A stretch of 27,139 nt of DNA from Trichomonas tenax (Eukaryota; Parabasalia; Trichomonadida; Trichomonadidae), in the NCBI GenBank assembly GCA_023091735.1, contig JALKBU010000710.1, positions 1 through 27,139 of the forward strand, read 5' to 3'. This document shows positions 9,185 to 19,665 of this stretch, piece by piece. The notes under the pieces were generated by a model. That model did no database searches and was not told the DNA's origin. It was given only the letters and a program-made list of their open reading frames with translations. Within the stretch, counting starts at the first letter, position 1. Each line of letters begins with the position of its first letter. A program made the translations under genes and the position numbers.

Positions 9185-11517
9185 TCTATATTAAATGTTC
9201 TATTAAATAAAAAAAAATTCATGTTATTTCATCCATATTAAAATTAAGCTTTATGAATATGATTTCACTGCTAAGCTAGAACTAGTTTGTAAAAAACATC
9301 GTTAAACATAATGTTTTCGGGTAAAAAATTATTATGATAATATATTAGAAGTAAAATTATCGAAAACATTATTTGGTGGAAGAAAAGTGACATAATTATT
9401 TATGTCCAATTTCACTACAAAGTAACTGAAAGCACACTCAGTCACTACAAAGTAGCTGAAAACAAACCTTTTGGAAGATGCTATTTTTTAACAACCATAT
9501 GAAACAATTTTGTTTTACCTATATTGTCATCGTAAAATTTTCTTACTTTCTAATTCGTTTTCAATTTTGATGGATTATTCATTGATTTATCATAATTCCT
9601 AAATTGCAATTGCAAAGTATATTATTTCTTGGTATGAAATATTGCAATAAATAAAAGGTGTGTTTATATTGTATTTAGAAATCGAATTCAATGTATATAA
9701 TTATAAACTTAAATATCAAATATCAACGTATTGTTGCAATATTTTTGTGATGCAATCTTATCAAGTCTCTTAATTCCTTTCTAAATTCAATAATATTCTT
9801 CTTGTGCCAAATATATACGGAATTATTAAGCATTCATGCGACAAAATTAATAATTGCCATCCACAGAGAAAAACCTTTAAACAGTTTCCTCCAATAATGG
9901 TGCTTTATTTTCAAATATTGCAATTTTGAAAATTTTGAAAGGTGTTTTTTTCCAGTGTAAATATTTCATTCAATTTACATCTATAATTGCTATCAAACAG
10001 TACATAAATATATCGACCAATGACATAAGAAATTGTTCAACAATATAATTTGCCAAAAACACATATTTTGAAAGTAATATTAAAATTATCTAAGTGACGT
10101 AGAGGGTATACTATGTGTTTGACAATTGAAACAGACGCAGCACAGAAAATAATTCCGATATCCGCTACGAATAGTTCGCCTTCTTGCCTAGAAGTAAAAG
10201 TTCTAGAAAAAATCGCGACTTTCAACGAGGTTATTTTCTTCCTTGGGAAAATTTCAATAGACAACATCAAAATCTTTTATTCTCAGTTATTCCAGCAGCA
10301 CTTTTGAATCGAGTGGAGATGCTTGCGACAAATAAGGTTTTCGGATTTCCTTCCCAAATTGATTTGAAGTGTATTGACACCATTTTTTGGGATTTATCGA
10401 CCAAAATTGGTGAATTTAGAATGTCATATATATGTGCAATATATACAGATGCCTTTAGTTACCCGACCAAACGGTTAGAGGCACTTTTTGTATCAATTTT
10501 TTTGACACTTATCGTCTCTATATGACTGAAATGGTATTATCAATGCTATATTAAATTTTAAAAATTGAAACAATTTGTAAAGTTTGGATTTATTTTGAAT
10601 TTTTCCTTCCATTTTTGGTTATATTCTTGGTCAATCAAGCTTAAGCTATTCAAGTGCACTCACAGCCGGACAGAACTGTCTTCTAATAATACATTTTTAA
10701 CTCATAATAGTAAATAAGAAAATATCTATATTTTTAAATATCATTTTATATACTACTGACGCATCACTGAATGGAATACAATGATACATATATACCATCT
10801 GCTGTCTTTTTGTTGATTTAATTTGTAATTTGTTGCTAAATTGTAAATTGTGAATCAACATAAGCGACAATAGTAATATCCAACGGGATAGTGTGTATTC
10901 CTATCATCACTAAAGCATATTGATGATACTGGCAATGTTGTCTGTGGACACTCGAAGTCAATACACCTCTAATTGATTTTACGCATTCATTGAATAATTT
11001 TACCTCAACTCAATGTGAAACAAAGACTACAAAATGTGTTTTTTTTATGTTACTATAATTGATTTGGACCAAATGTAAAATCAAATTATATTTTTTTCAA
11101 AAAATTCCTGTCTTCGTCCAATTTGTCATTTTGAGATCGATAGCACTCAAACGGCTTAGCTTATACATAGACTCTCAGAGCTTGAATTTTGGTTCATCCT
11201 TCAATATTCAAAACCAAGGCCGATCTATATGATATCTAATAAATATAGAGTGTATAGCAGCTGATGGTAAAGATATAACTCTTGCATTAAATAATATTTT
11301 TTAATAATCTTGCTCAACAAACTTTTTCAGTTGTATTTTGATTCTATAGCTAAAGTAATGATTATATCAAAGCATAATTTGGGATTGTAATTTTATTGAA
11401 ATAATTTTGTCCAAAAATGAAAATTTACCATGAAATAGATGTTGCATAAAAAGAAAAACCAAAAATAACTAAATTTCAATTAAGAATTTGCCAGGGAAAA
11501 ATAGAATAAAAACATAA
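9185..11517. other. 2.3-kb spacer, small repeats only
   Basis: This AT-rich gap has no gene I can support. It contains a perfect 12-bp inverted repeat (9308-9319 and 9361-9372, ATAATGTTTTCG) and a 20-nt direct repeat, TCACTACAAAGTARCTGAAA, at 9412-9431 and 9442-9461 (period 30). The patch at about 10090-10520 is less AT-rich and has overlapping short open frames (64 and 113 codons); these may be a decayed gene, but I recognise nothing in them. Confidence 0.6.
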
Positions 11518-14175
11518 ATGAAGAAATTAGCAATGCTGCGGCAGTGTTCTGGAAAGATCACTCACGCGACAGTCCACGACATACATCTTCTGACTGTCCA
11601 GGACGATGTCATCAATTTCAACTTTTACACGCGAATTTTTGAGTTATTGAACTCCCAGCACTTAATAATTGAAGCCATTGAGCCTCCGAAATTGGATGAC
11701 TGCATAAATGATAATAAAATTTCGGAGAAAGTTCAGAAAGCAATTAAAGACTTAATAGACTGCGATTACGCACATCTCTTTAAAATGACCGACAATGTTA
11801 TTAAATTACTTACGCAATTGCTTAGATCGACTGAAAATGATCAAGTTTCATTATATGTTGCGAGATTGCTTAAGCCATTATCCCAAATTAAAAGAATTCA
11901 GCAAATTATGGAAAATAGAAGACTTCCTAATGGTATTTTCTTACCTCCTCTCAAAGGAAAACCCAGTAAATTCTCTAATCCTGTTCTACCTGGTTCACAG
12001 GAAGAAATTATTTGCAGAATTTGCGAAAAACCTGTTCTTAAAAGCAATTACAACAAACACATAGATACATGCTACAAAGCTTATCAAGCCACCCAGACGC
12101 AGGCCCAAGTTGACAATGAAATTAAAGAAATTATTCAAAAATTTAAAGAACTTTGTGCCGTCAAATGGCCTGTTCACCAATCAAGCATGATCGATGTGTT
12201 CGTTCCGATGCACATGATTTGCTTGCTCAAAGCAACAATGAAAACCACAGACAACTTTGAAGCACTCTTTCAGACATGTTTATCTGTTTTATCTACATTG
12301 CCTGTTATTTTCCAGTACTCATTGACTTTTTCTGACGACTTTGCGGATCTCATTAACACATCAATTAATATTCTTAAATCGAAAGTTTGCGCTTCTTATA
12401 AATCCTTTAAGCTCAACAAAGAGGCGCAAGAATTGACATTATCACCGTCTCAGAGTTTATCTCCTTCGACCTCTTTTTCTGGTCAATTAGATATATCTAT
12501 TGCATCTTTCACTCTTTTAAAGCAAATCTCGAAAGGCGCCTATGCACGAGTCTATTTGTGCGAGAAAAACACAACAAAAGACAAATATGCAATCAAAGTT
12601 ATTTCACGCGAAAAATTACACGCAACAGAAATCATCAAACATCATTTACTTCATGAGAAGGACTTTTTGTTCCAACTCAGATCTAATTACATTGTTAAGA
12701 TATGTATGTATTCGTAATATCATTTCTTTGACTTCTTATAATCATCCAATATATTGCTTTCTTTCTAACACACAGATTTTCTTCATCCAGGAACTTCAAA
12801 ATCAACAAATTCAATCGACCAATATTTTATTCTCAATTGTTTTCTATTTATCGCGATTATTTGCATTAACCATTGACTACGTTTTTATATTTTACGTGAA
12901 TTCAATTACATTTCTTTAATTTTATCTTTACAAATTTTAAATTTTCGTTCCCGGATGAAGACACTTTAATACGATATAATATATACGAAATATAATTCTT
13001 TTCTACAAGATTTTGTTCTTAATTTCATGAAAATCAAATATACAAATTCGATAATATCATGAAAAAGACAAAATTTAATTAGAAAACGAATGTTTTTATG
13101 TTTTTGATATATTGGATGAATATAATGAATGTCAAAAGAAATGATATTATTTTTTCAGAATTTCTAACACACAGATAGTAGTTTCATTGGTGACAAAAAC
13201 CTGTATATTGTCATGGACTATATCAGATTCGGAGACCTTAAGCACATTTTAGACGAATACAGCGTCTTCGATGAAAATCACGCAAGAATTTGCACTGCGC
13301 AAATAATTCTCGCTCTGAAGGATCTCAGACGCAACCAGTTCGTTCACAGAGATCTCAAGCCAGACAACGTCCTCCTGGATGGCGATGGCTATCTCAAGTT
13401 GATCGATTTCGGTCTCTCGAGTGAAATCATGCAGAATGAAACTATCGACAACACGGGCACACTTGGATACTGTGCGCCAGAAGTTTTGACGAACCAGGCG
13501 ACAACGTACACGTCAGACTACTGGTCACTCGGGTGCATGATCTACGAGTTCTTGTTCGGTGTTCCTCCGTTCAATGATGAGAATACAATGAAGACAATCG
13601 AGAACACACTCAAGATCAATTACTCGTACAATCTCGAAGACGCTTATGATCCTGAGAATGATCTTAAGGATGCCATTGACCTTATCTCTAAGCTTCTCGT
13701 CTTCGAGCCTGAGAAGAGACTTGGACACAACTCGATCGATGAGATCATGACGCATCCATGGTTCAAGGACTTCAATTGGAAGAACATTCCGGACTTGACT
13801 GACCTTGAGATTCCTGACAAGATGAAGCAGGCGAGGCCTCTTGATGTCAACTCCAAGGAGTACCAAGACATCATGTCTGATATGAAGAGATCACAGAAAC
13901 TCAGCAACGACAGTTCCAACTCAAGTTCTGATGACGAGAAAAATCAGGATGATGATGACGACTTCAGCAGCTTCAACCAAGTGTCTGTTACATATCAGTT
14001 TGATAAGGCCAAGCAGCAAATAGGAGGTGACAAAGTATCATCCAGTGATTGCGATGATGACGACGCCTGCCCAATTGCTCAGCTTCTCACGCCAAGGTCT
14101 GTAATGCCAAGTGCCGGAATTCCGAAGGCAATTCCATCGCCACTCCAGAAGACACAGAATCCTAATAAGTTCTAA
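11518..14175 (+). CDS. AGC-group protein kinase, MAST/IRE-like, with C2HC zinc knuckle (two exons: 11518-12703, 13175-14175)
   Basis: Joining the two exons gives a 728-aa protein. Before the kinase domain lies a C2HC motif, C166-x2-C169-x11-H181-x3-C185 (ICRICEKPV...NKHIDTC). A comparable knuckle occurs in plant IREH1-type kinases, and it supports a MAST/IRE-like assignment. The kinase domain spans about 331-605: SKGAYARV loop (338-345), YAIK lysine K360, helix-C E380, HRD (453-455) with LKPDN, DFG (473-475), TGTLGYCAPE (489-498) and the AGC-type end MTHPWFKDFNW. The exon junction falls in codon 396 and restores the expected strand sequence, KIYSSFIGDKNLYIVMDY. Without splicing the frame stops after residue 399. 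The tail is Ser/Asp-rich (SSNSSSDDEKNQDDDDD). All catalytic residues are present. The partner and pathway are unknown. Confidence 0.92.
12704..13174 (+). other. Spliceosomal intron of the AGC kinase (471 nt)
   Basis: The 5' splice site is GTATGT (12704-12709). The 3' site is TTTCTAACACACAG, ending at 13174, close to the trichomonad consensus ACTAACACACAG in which branch site and acceptor are fused. Splicing these ends restores the kinase frame. A second complete acceptor, TTTCTAACACACAG, ends at 12775; its use would give a 72-nt intron but a stop (TGA, 12874-12876) 32 codons later. Inside the intron, 12716-12754 (AATATCATTTCTTTGAC...) and 13107-13148 are imperfect inverted repeats. A further inverted pair, TCTTCATCCRGGAAC, lies near 12781-12795 and 12948-12965. 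The intron is long for this lineage as I know it. Confidence 0.9.
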
Positions 14176-14530
14176 TATGTGTATTATATTATATTTCTTT
14201 ATATATTTTATATTAATATAAAAATTCATGTACTTTATAATCAAGAAAAATCCAACTTCTCATTTTTTATCAATATTTATAATTGGATTGCTTCGTCAAA
14301 ATGACACAAAACGGATCATAAACTTAAATACTATAGATCTATATCTGTTCTATTAATGTGAATAAAATGACTTCACTGGCCTATTAATGGCAACTTGCCA
14401 GAATAAAAAAATTAAAAATTTTAGTGGCAAATCGACAAAAATTTCTCGAATTGAATGGACCAAAATAAGATAGATCGGATACCATAAAATTCAAAATTTT
14501 TTTGTTGGAGATTTTTTTAGAAAGATTTAT
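14176..14530. other. Spacer between convergent genes
   Basis: An AT-rich 355-bp gap between the ends of the AGC kinase (+) and the transporter (-). It presumably holds both 3' ends. I see no gene or strong repeat in it. Confidence 0.6.
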
Positions 14531-15910
14531 TTATTTTTTGAATGCTTTGATAGCGGACATTACAGATGTATAAGTAGCAATTACGCAACAAGCAATACCG
14601 AAAAAGGCGAATAAAACAGCACAAATGTTCTTCCAATACCATTTCGATTCAGAAGATTTTTTGACATACATGACAGCGGGGAAAGTGAAGTTAGCGATGC
14701 AACCGCCAAGAGCACCACCTATTCCAACTATTGACTTTATCTCTCTAAAGACTATCGACACAATAAGAGGCAATGCAGCGTTCGTGCACAAAACTATCCA
14801 TCTCTTGCCCTTCGTCAAGTCGTTGTGGTTTGGAATTTTGTAGAATAATGTCGAGAAAGTTGCCATCGTTGTCTGCGAAATAAGAGGGAATGCGAAACTC
14901 ACAACGAAGAAGAATAAACCTTTCGTTATAATGATGACGATGTTCGTGTTGTCGTACGTATTGAGAACGTTCGCTTGTATGTTTGCACCGTTCTGGAAGT
15001 AACAAAACAGTGCCGGAAGCATGTTCATCAAATAAACGAAAAAAATTCCTGTAAACGTCACTGCTTTTCTTTTTCTTAAATTGTGATCGTACACTCTGAT
15101 CACCGGTATGATGACGCATGGCAGCGCAAATGTTAGAGAGTAAATTGACATCGAGTTGAAAATTTCAATTCCGAATTTCAAATGTTGTATTGAGCTATGG
15201 ACTCCCTTCACCTTGAACATTGATTTGACGCCCTCGTAGATTACAACTGCGCAAAAGATTAACACGAAAAAGATGTTTGCGCCCGAGAAATAAGTTAAAA
15301 AAGACATTTTTCTTGGAATTGTTAATGCAATAGGTAGGCAAAGAGCATACACAAAGACAACAATGGCCTGCATCCACTTCTTTTCTATGACCTTTACCTT
15401 CGCAAGTCTGAACCAAGAGAATAAAATATCGGTTGCAATAACAACAAAAATTATCATTATTGATAACAAAAGCATCAGTGTCAGTATCGACAGAGTGATG
15501 TTTGCCCAGTGTCCGAGCGATCTCTCTGCTAATTCAGAGAAACTTTGTGCAAATGTCTTTCTTTGAAGTGCAATGACTAAACAAGAAGCGTAAAAAGAGA
15601 ACAGTGCGATAACAGTAATGCAGACAACAGATACAACAGTACCTGTATCGGTGAATGTTGCTGGAACTGATAAAATTCCAGCGCCTAACATTGAATTCAT
15701 TAGATTGATAAGAGTAGGGAAGAACTTCTGCTCTTTGTTTGTCACAATGTCGAGCGATTGAGCATCGAATGAGTCGAGATTCGGATTTGAAATCAGGTAA
15801 GGATTGTTTATTTTCGATCTTGCAATCGATGACATGGAGCTGCTGTCCGAGAGGCCTGCAGGGTTATCGCTGCTAAGCAAAGACTCAACTAATTCGTGAT
15901 TTTTCGACAT
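14531..15910 (-). CDS. Amino-acid transporter, AAAP/SLC38-like family
   Basis: A 459-aa polytopic membrane protein of the transmembrane amino-acid transporter family (Aa_trans), about the usual size. A hydrophilic N-terminal tail (1-60), rich in Ser/Asn, precedes the family's first-helix signature NLMNSMLGAGIL (69-80). About eleven hydrophobic segments follow (approximately 64-84, 91-115, 137-164, 180-199, 205-226, 250-272, 284-305, 322-346, 371-388, 391-415 and 427-451), matching the family's 11-TM fold. It should move neutral amino acids across the plasma or a lysosome-like membrane, probably coupled to H+ or Na+; the substrate cannot be read from sequence. Asn-rich loop 307-324 lies between TM7 and TM8. 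The stop overlaps TAAATAAA, as expected for trichomonad 3' ends. The start at 15910 is the first Met after upstream AT-rich DNA. Confidence 0.93.
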   Translation of the reverse strand: MSKNHELVESLLSSDNPAGLSDSSSMSSIARSKINNPYLISNPNLDSFDAQSLDIVTNKEQKFFPTLINLMNSMLGAGILSVPATFTDTGTVVSVVCITVIALFSFYASCLVIALQRKTFAQSFSELAERSLGHWANITLSILTLMLLLSIMIIFVVIATDILFSWFRLAKVKVIEKKWMQAIVVFVYALCLPIALTIPRKMSFLTYFSGANIFFVLIFCAVVIYEGVKSMFKVKGVHSSIQHLKFGIEIFNSMSIYSLTFALPCVIIPVIRVYDHNLRKRKAVTFTGIFFVYLMNMLPALFCYFQNGANIQANVLNTYDNTNIVIIITKGLFFFVVSFAFPLISQTTMATFSTLFYKIPNHNDLTKGKRWIVLCTNAALPLIVSIVFREIKSIVGIGGALGGCIANFTFPAVMYVKKSSESKWYWKNICAVLFAFFGIACCVIATYTSVMSAIKAFKK

Positions 15911-15924
15911 TATTTTTTTATTTT

Positions 15925-15932
15925 TGACGTCA
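15925..15932. promoter_or_regulatory. TGACGTCA palindrome upstream of the transporter
   Basis: A perfect TGACGTCA palindrome, extended to TTGACGTCAA, lies 14 nt upstream of the transporter ATG. The same octamer is the cAMP-response/bZIP site in other eukaryotes. A regulatory role here is only a possibility, since a position this close to the ATG would also place it at the transcription start. Confidence 0.25.
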
Positions 15933-16503
15933 AAAACGAATTGAAATAATTGAAATTATTCTTAAAATTTTGGTCTATTTGGAATCTATATACATTGGCA
16001 AAGACATTTTTCAACGTTTTCCAAAATCGAATTTGTATGCATAAAGAACATTTGTGAAAATATATTTATGGAATCAAAATTTGATTTCGTTCAATTTTTA
16101 ACAATTTTGTTTGTTTAGCATTCTCTAATATTATTAATACCAATTTAAAGATTAAAATTGAATGCGAATTTTGAATGAGTCTCTGAAAAAATATAATACA
16201 TCATAATAGTAGTATACAGATTGTGATTTTTCGAAATATCCAAAAATTTGGCTAACTCAAAAATCAGCAATCTGAGAATATCCAGAATCATAATTCCCTA
16301 ATATATAAAATAAACAATTTCCCTATAATTTACATTGAAATTTCAATAAATTCTTATAATTTGTTATTAAAATATATTATTTAATTAATAATGTAATTCT
16401 TATAGTAGTGATTTATTAATAGTTTCCTAGAAATTTGTCAAATATAAAATATTTTTTTATATGTTATGAAAAAATTATATATTTTTTCTTCTAATAAATA
16501 ATT

Positions 16504-16758
16504 ATGACAACAACTGTTGAAAAAATTATGGAGGTTATTCACAATAAAAATTTTATACATAATGTTTTATATGATTATTGTTCGATATTTGAACATTATA
16601 ATGTTTTATATAATGATTATCATAATACAAGAGAAATATTACTTTCTAAAATTAAAACAAAACATCCTGAATTAATATTTGATAAGATATCAGATGAAGA
16701 TTATAAAGAAATGTCTATTGAATTTGTTCGTGAATTATTTTCAGATATAATTAAATAA
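16504..16758 (+). CDS. Small hypothetical protein inside the TIR element
   Basis: An 84-residue ORF that begins about 50 bp inside the left terminal inverted repeat. It is very AT-rich in codon use, unlike the GC-richer genes elsewhere in the window. The protein is predicted to be helical, with many Tyr, Asn and Lys residues (YDYCSIFEHYNVLYNDY). The stop is embedded in TAAATAAATAAAA, which fits a trichomonad 3' end. I recognise no family. There is a faint resemblance in spacing to the N-terminal helices of trichomonad ankyrin-repeat proteins, too weak to call. It may be a genuine element-encoded protein or a chance frame. Confidence 0.4.
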   Translation: MTTTVEKIMEVIHNKNFIHNVLYDYCSIFEHYNVLYNDYHNTREILLSKIKTKHPELIFDKISDEDYKEMSIEFVRELFSDIIK

Positions 16759-17016
16759 ATAAAACAATTATGAATATTATTTTTGAGCAAACATTTTATC
16801 ATTAATTATGAATATTATTTTTGCTGTCACATTTCGAAATATGTTATAACATATATGGCGGAACAACTTTCTTGTGTAATTACACTAATAGTCTAATGGT
16901 TATATTATCCTCATAGCCTCTGGAGCAAATCTGGTTGACTGTAATGAAAACAATTTGAATATCGAATTCTCTGGCAATGCTCAAGTTTACATTGACTTAC
17001 AAATAGTTACATATCT

Positions 17017-18291
17017 ATAGGGTGTGCAAGGGTGTGTTTAGCGCAGAAAGATTGGAGCAAATCCGAATCATTCTATTAACAAATATATAATATACACCTA
17101 TTATGACTCTTATATAGAGAAATGTGTCATATAATTTTGGCGCCATGGCGGGATATAAAATCAAAATTGAGTCCGAGAGCGGTTTCGCTTGAAAAATTGG
17201 CGCCAATATGTTCATTTTTTTGATGTGACGAAGAAATAATTTTCACTCTCTCTTCAAAAAATTTTTGAAACAATTTTTCTCTGCTATTATACGTATAGTA
17301 TACCTCGTATATAATCTATAGATATACTCATAATTGTAACTGAATCTTAGGTTACTGATAAGCAATCCCATAAATAGAGACGGCTCGAATTTTGACAATC
17401 TGAGATGGGATCTTTTGTTTTCATTATAGTCAACCCAATGATTGATAAAAGACATAGACAATAGTTACTTTATATAATAGATACAGTATTGATTATAATA
17501 ACATTAGTAGATAGATGATTTATTAATGATATGAAAACGAAAATCTCGAAAGACATGTTTTCTCCGCAAACACAATTTGTTGAAAAAAATTTGATTCCCA
17601 TCGAATATTTGCTTTTACATTAATTACTGAGATGTGCCAATTACTTTCCTTAGGGACACAACGGATCTATAGTTAATGGTCTATTAATCTCTGCAATTGA
17701 ATGAAGTCAATTTTGATGTATATGGTCAAAACAGCATCTCAATTACAAATTTGAAAAATATCACGTAATTTTTTTATTTTGATCTGATACAGATATTATA
17801 AAGGAAAACAACGATATAATATATATAAATAAGATATATACTTATTGGATATTAACATTATATAGATTGTAGTTTATTGTAAACACAATATGACATCATG
17901 ACAAATGATGAAAGTGTTTTCACTTTTTTTGAAATTTCACAAAAAAATTCAGTTTCGCTTTTATAGAATTATTCAAGTTACACAGCCTCGATTTTTTATT
18001 TTGCTCTATAGATTACGATTCAGAATCTTTTGGACTATCTATGCATATGCTTAAATTGATCTGTACTATGCTATTGGGCACTATATTCAAGCAAGAAAAC
18101 ATTCTGATACCCAAATTGTGCAAAAAATGACGGATGTCAAAATTGTGATATTTGAGTGACTTATAATCGAAATAGAAACTTCAAACCATAGCTATAATGC
18201 TTAAATTTGATAGGGTTTATAATGATGTTATTATAACATTTCAACTCATTCTCTATCTTTCTGCGCTAAACACACCCTTGCACGCCCTATA
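17017..18291. mobile_element. Inner element with ~36-bp inverted repeats
   Basis: TATAGGGTGTGCAAGGGTGT... (17017-17051, continuing through GTTTAGCGCAGAAAGAT) recurs inverted at 18255-18291 with about one mismatch. The interior (about 1.2 kb) is AT-rich and has no credible ORF. The right end abuts the outer element's right arm. It may be a separate DNA transposon inserted in the outer element or part of its design. Confidence 0.6.
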
Positions 18292-18452
18292 TTTTTTATT
18301 TTACAAATTTCTAGGAAATGATTCATAAATCCTTACTATAAGAATTACATTATTTATTAAACAATATATTTTAATAACAAAATATAAGAATTTATTAGGA
18401 TTTCGATATAAATTATAGGGAAATTGTTTATTTTATATATATTAGGGAATTA

Positions 18453-19077
18453 GTGTTGTGTACCGAAAGTTGTCACGAAAAAGTGACATAAAAGTGTTAA
18501 TATTTGACATGTAAACATGTATGTTCGACAAATAAATATTTACGTGGCATGTGATTATAAATGATTATTGGAGGAATGATATCCTATATTTGTTTAAATT
18601 TACTTTGAAAAGAAAAATTAAGTGCTTCATTAGCACTGGTATCCAAAATACTAGCAATCCAGTCCACAGTTCTTCCTCTCAGACTCTATTTTCGAAATAA
18701 TCAGCGATTTACTTTACAGAAAGCTTCTGAAAGGAAGAACTGTGGACCGGATTGCTAGCACTTTGGCTACCTGTCTTAATCAAGCATTTAATTTTGCTCT
18801 TCAGAGGCATTCTGAAGTGGAAATCTTTGATTTCTTAATGATGGCGTATGAAAGGAAGATCTGTGAGTTTAGCTACTAACATGCGTGGTACCTGTGTCAA
18901 TGTAGTCCCCAGTTCTTCCCGTCAGATGCGATTTTGAAATAAAAACTAATACATAATTTGAATGATTATAGGACTTTATATGTCAAAAATATTAATATTT
19001 TGACACATAAAACTAGAGATTCCGACAACTTTACATGTCAGATAATATCACTTTTTTTATCACTTTCGGTACGTGAC
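18453..19077. mobile_element. 625-bp insertion flanked by a 16-bp direct repeat
   Basis: The outer right arm is interrupted here. The word ATATATTAGGGAATTA occurs on both sides (18437-18452 and 19078-19093) but only once, inverted, in the intact left arm, so it behaves as a duplication made by insertion. The inserted DNA has imperfect terminal inverted repeats: GTACCGAAAGT near 18460, and ACTTTCGGTAC near 19063, followed by related GTCACGAAAAAGTGACAT and TTGACATGTAAA words. It has no ORF. Confidence 0.65.
18652..18757. repeat. 26-bp inverted repeat within the insertion
   Basis: TAGCAATCCAGTCCACAGTT... (18652-18677) is repeated inverted at 18732-18757 with one mismatch in 26, leaving a 54-nt loop. 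A third, partial copy (GTCCCCAGTTCTTCCC) lies at 18904-18919. Confidence 0.75.
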
Positions 19078-19260
19078 ATATATTAGGGAATTATGATTAT
19101 GGATATTCTCAAATTGCTGATTTTTTGGGTTAGTCAAATTTTTGGATACCCCAAAAAATCACAATCTGTATACTACTATAACATTGTTTAATCTATTACG
19201 TAACATTTAAATTTTCAATCAAAATTGTATTAACATAATTAACGATGAAATATATGAATA

Positions 19261-19567
19261 TATAGCATATGATGTAGGGTATAATAAAGAGTCACGAAAA
19301 AGTGGGGTGTTTACATGGCAGTTTTAAATACGTTTTGACATGTAAAATCTGCCATTATAACAAAGGGTGTTCTATTAAGCTTGATGGACTCCATAACAAG
19401 CTTATTAGACGCTCTAATAAGATTTTCAGATGCTATAACAAGTTTAATTGAACATTATAAATACAGATACTAATTAGCTAACCAATTTTACATCTCAAAA
19501 TGAAATACATTTGCCATGTAAACATGTCACTTTTCGTGACTCTTTATTATACCCAACATATGCTATA
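19261..19567. mobile_element. 307-bp MITE-like element
   Basis: The left arm (19261-19320) and right arm (19512-19567) are inverted copies over about 56-60 nt; both contain GGGTATAATAAAGAGTCACG and end inward in TTTACATGGCA. The interior is noncoding and AT-rich. It shares the GTCACGAAAAAGTG and TTGACATGTAAA words with the insertion at 18453-19077, so the two are probably related families. Confidence 0.7.
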
Positions 19568-19665
19568 TAATCAATCATACTTTTTTATCGAAAATTTATT
19601 TGCAATATAATAAATAATTGATTATTGAAAATTTGAAACATAATGTTACACACGATTATTATTAA

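Larger units (their letters stand above)
16206..19179. mobile_element. Transposon-like element with ~250-bp terminal inverted repeats, nested insertions
   Basis: The left arm (16206 to about 16453, starting ATAGTAGTATACAGATTGTG) is matched in inverse orientation by a right arm split in two: about 18293-18452 and 19078-19179. I aligned the arms by eye over most of their length; they are roughly 85-90% identical. The similarity stops abruptly at 16206 and 19179. The right arm is interrupted by a 625-bp insertion. Between the arms are an 84-aa ORF and a second inverted-repeat structure (17017-18291). No transposase or integrase is recognisable, so the element is probably non-autonomous or decayed. 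I found no clear target-site duplication outside 16206/19179. The superfamily cannot be assigned from the sequence alone. Confidence 0.7.

Noticed and set aside
10113..10525. Overlapping 64- and 113-codon frames
   Set aside because: The patch is less AT-rich than its flanks and could be a decayed gene, but the two frames conflict and neither shows a recognisable motif.
12704..12775. 72-nt intron model for the AGC kinase
   Set aside because: It has a good donor and acceptor, but it leads to a stop after about 32 codons and skips none of the missing kinase residues; the 471-nt model restores the domain exactly.
12776..13174. A second intron after a short middle exon
   Set aside because: No GTATGT- or GTACGT-type donor is present between 12776 and 13150.
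16882..16953. tRNA-like stretch with a box A (TAGTCTAATGG, 16889) and a box-B-like GGTTGACT 44 nt later
   Set aside because: Acceptor arms do not pair, the anticodon stem has a mismatch and the base before the anticodon is not U; at best a very decayed tRNA pseudogene.
17015..17461. Two minus-strand frames (66 and 72 codons)
   Set aside because: They overlap the inner inverted repeat or AT-rich DNA and lack motifs.
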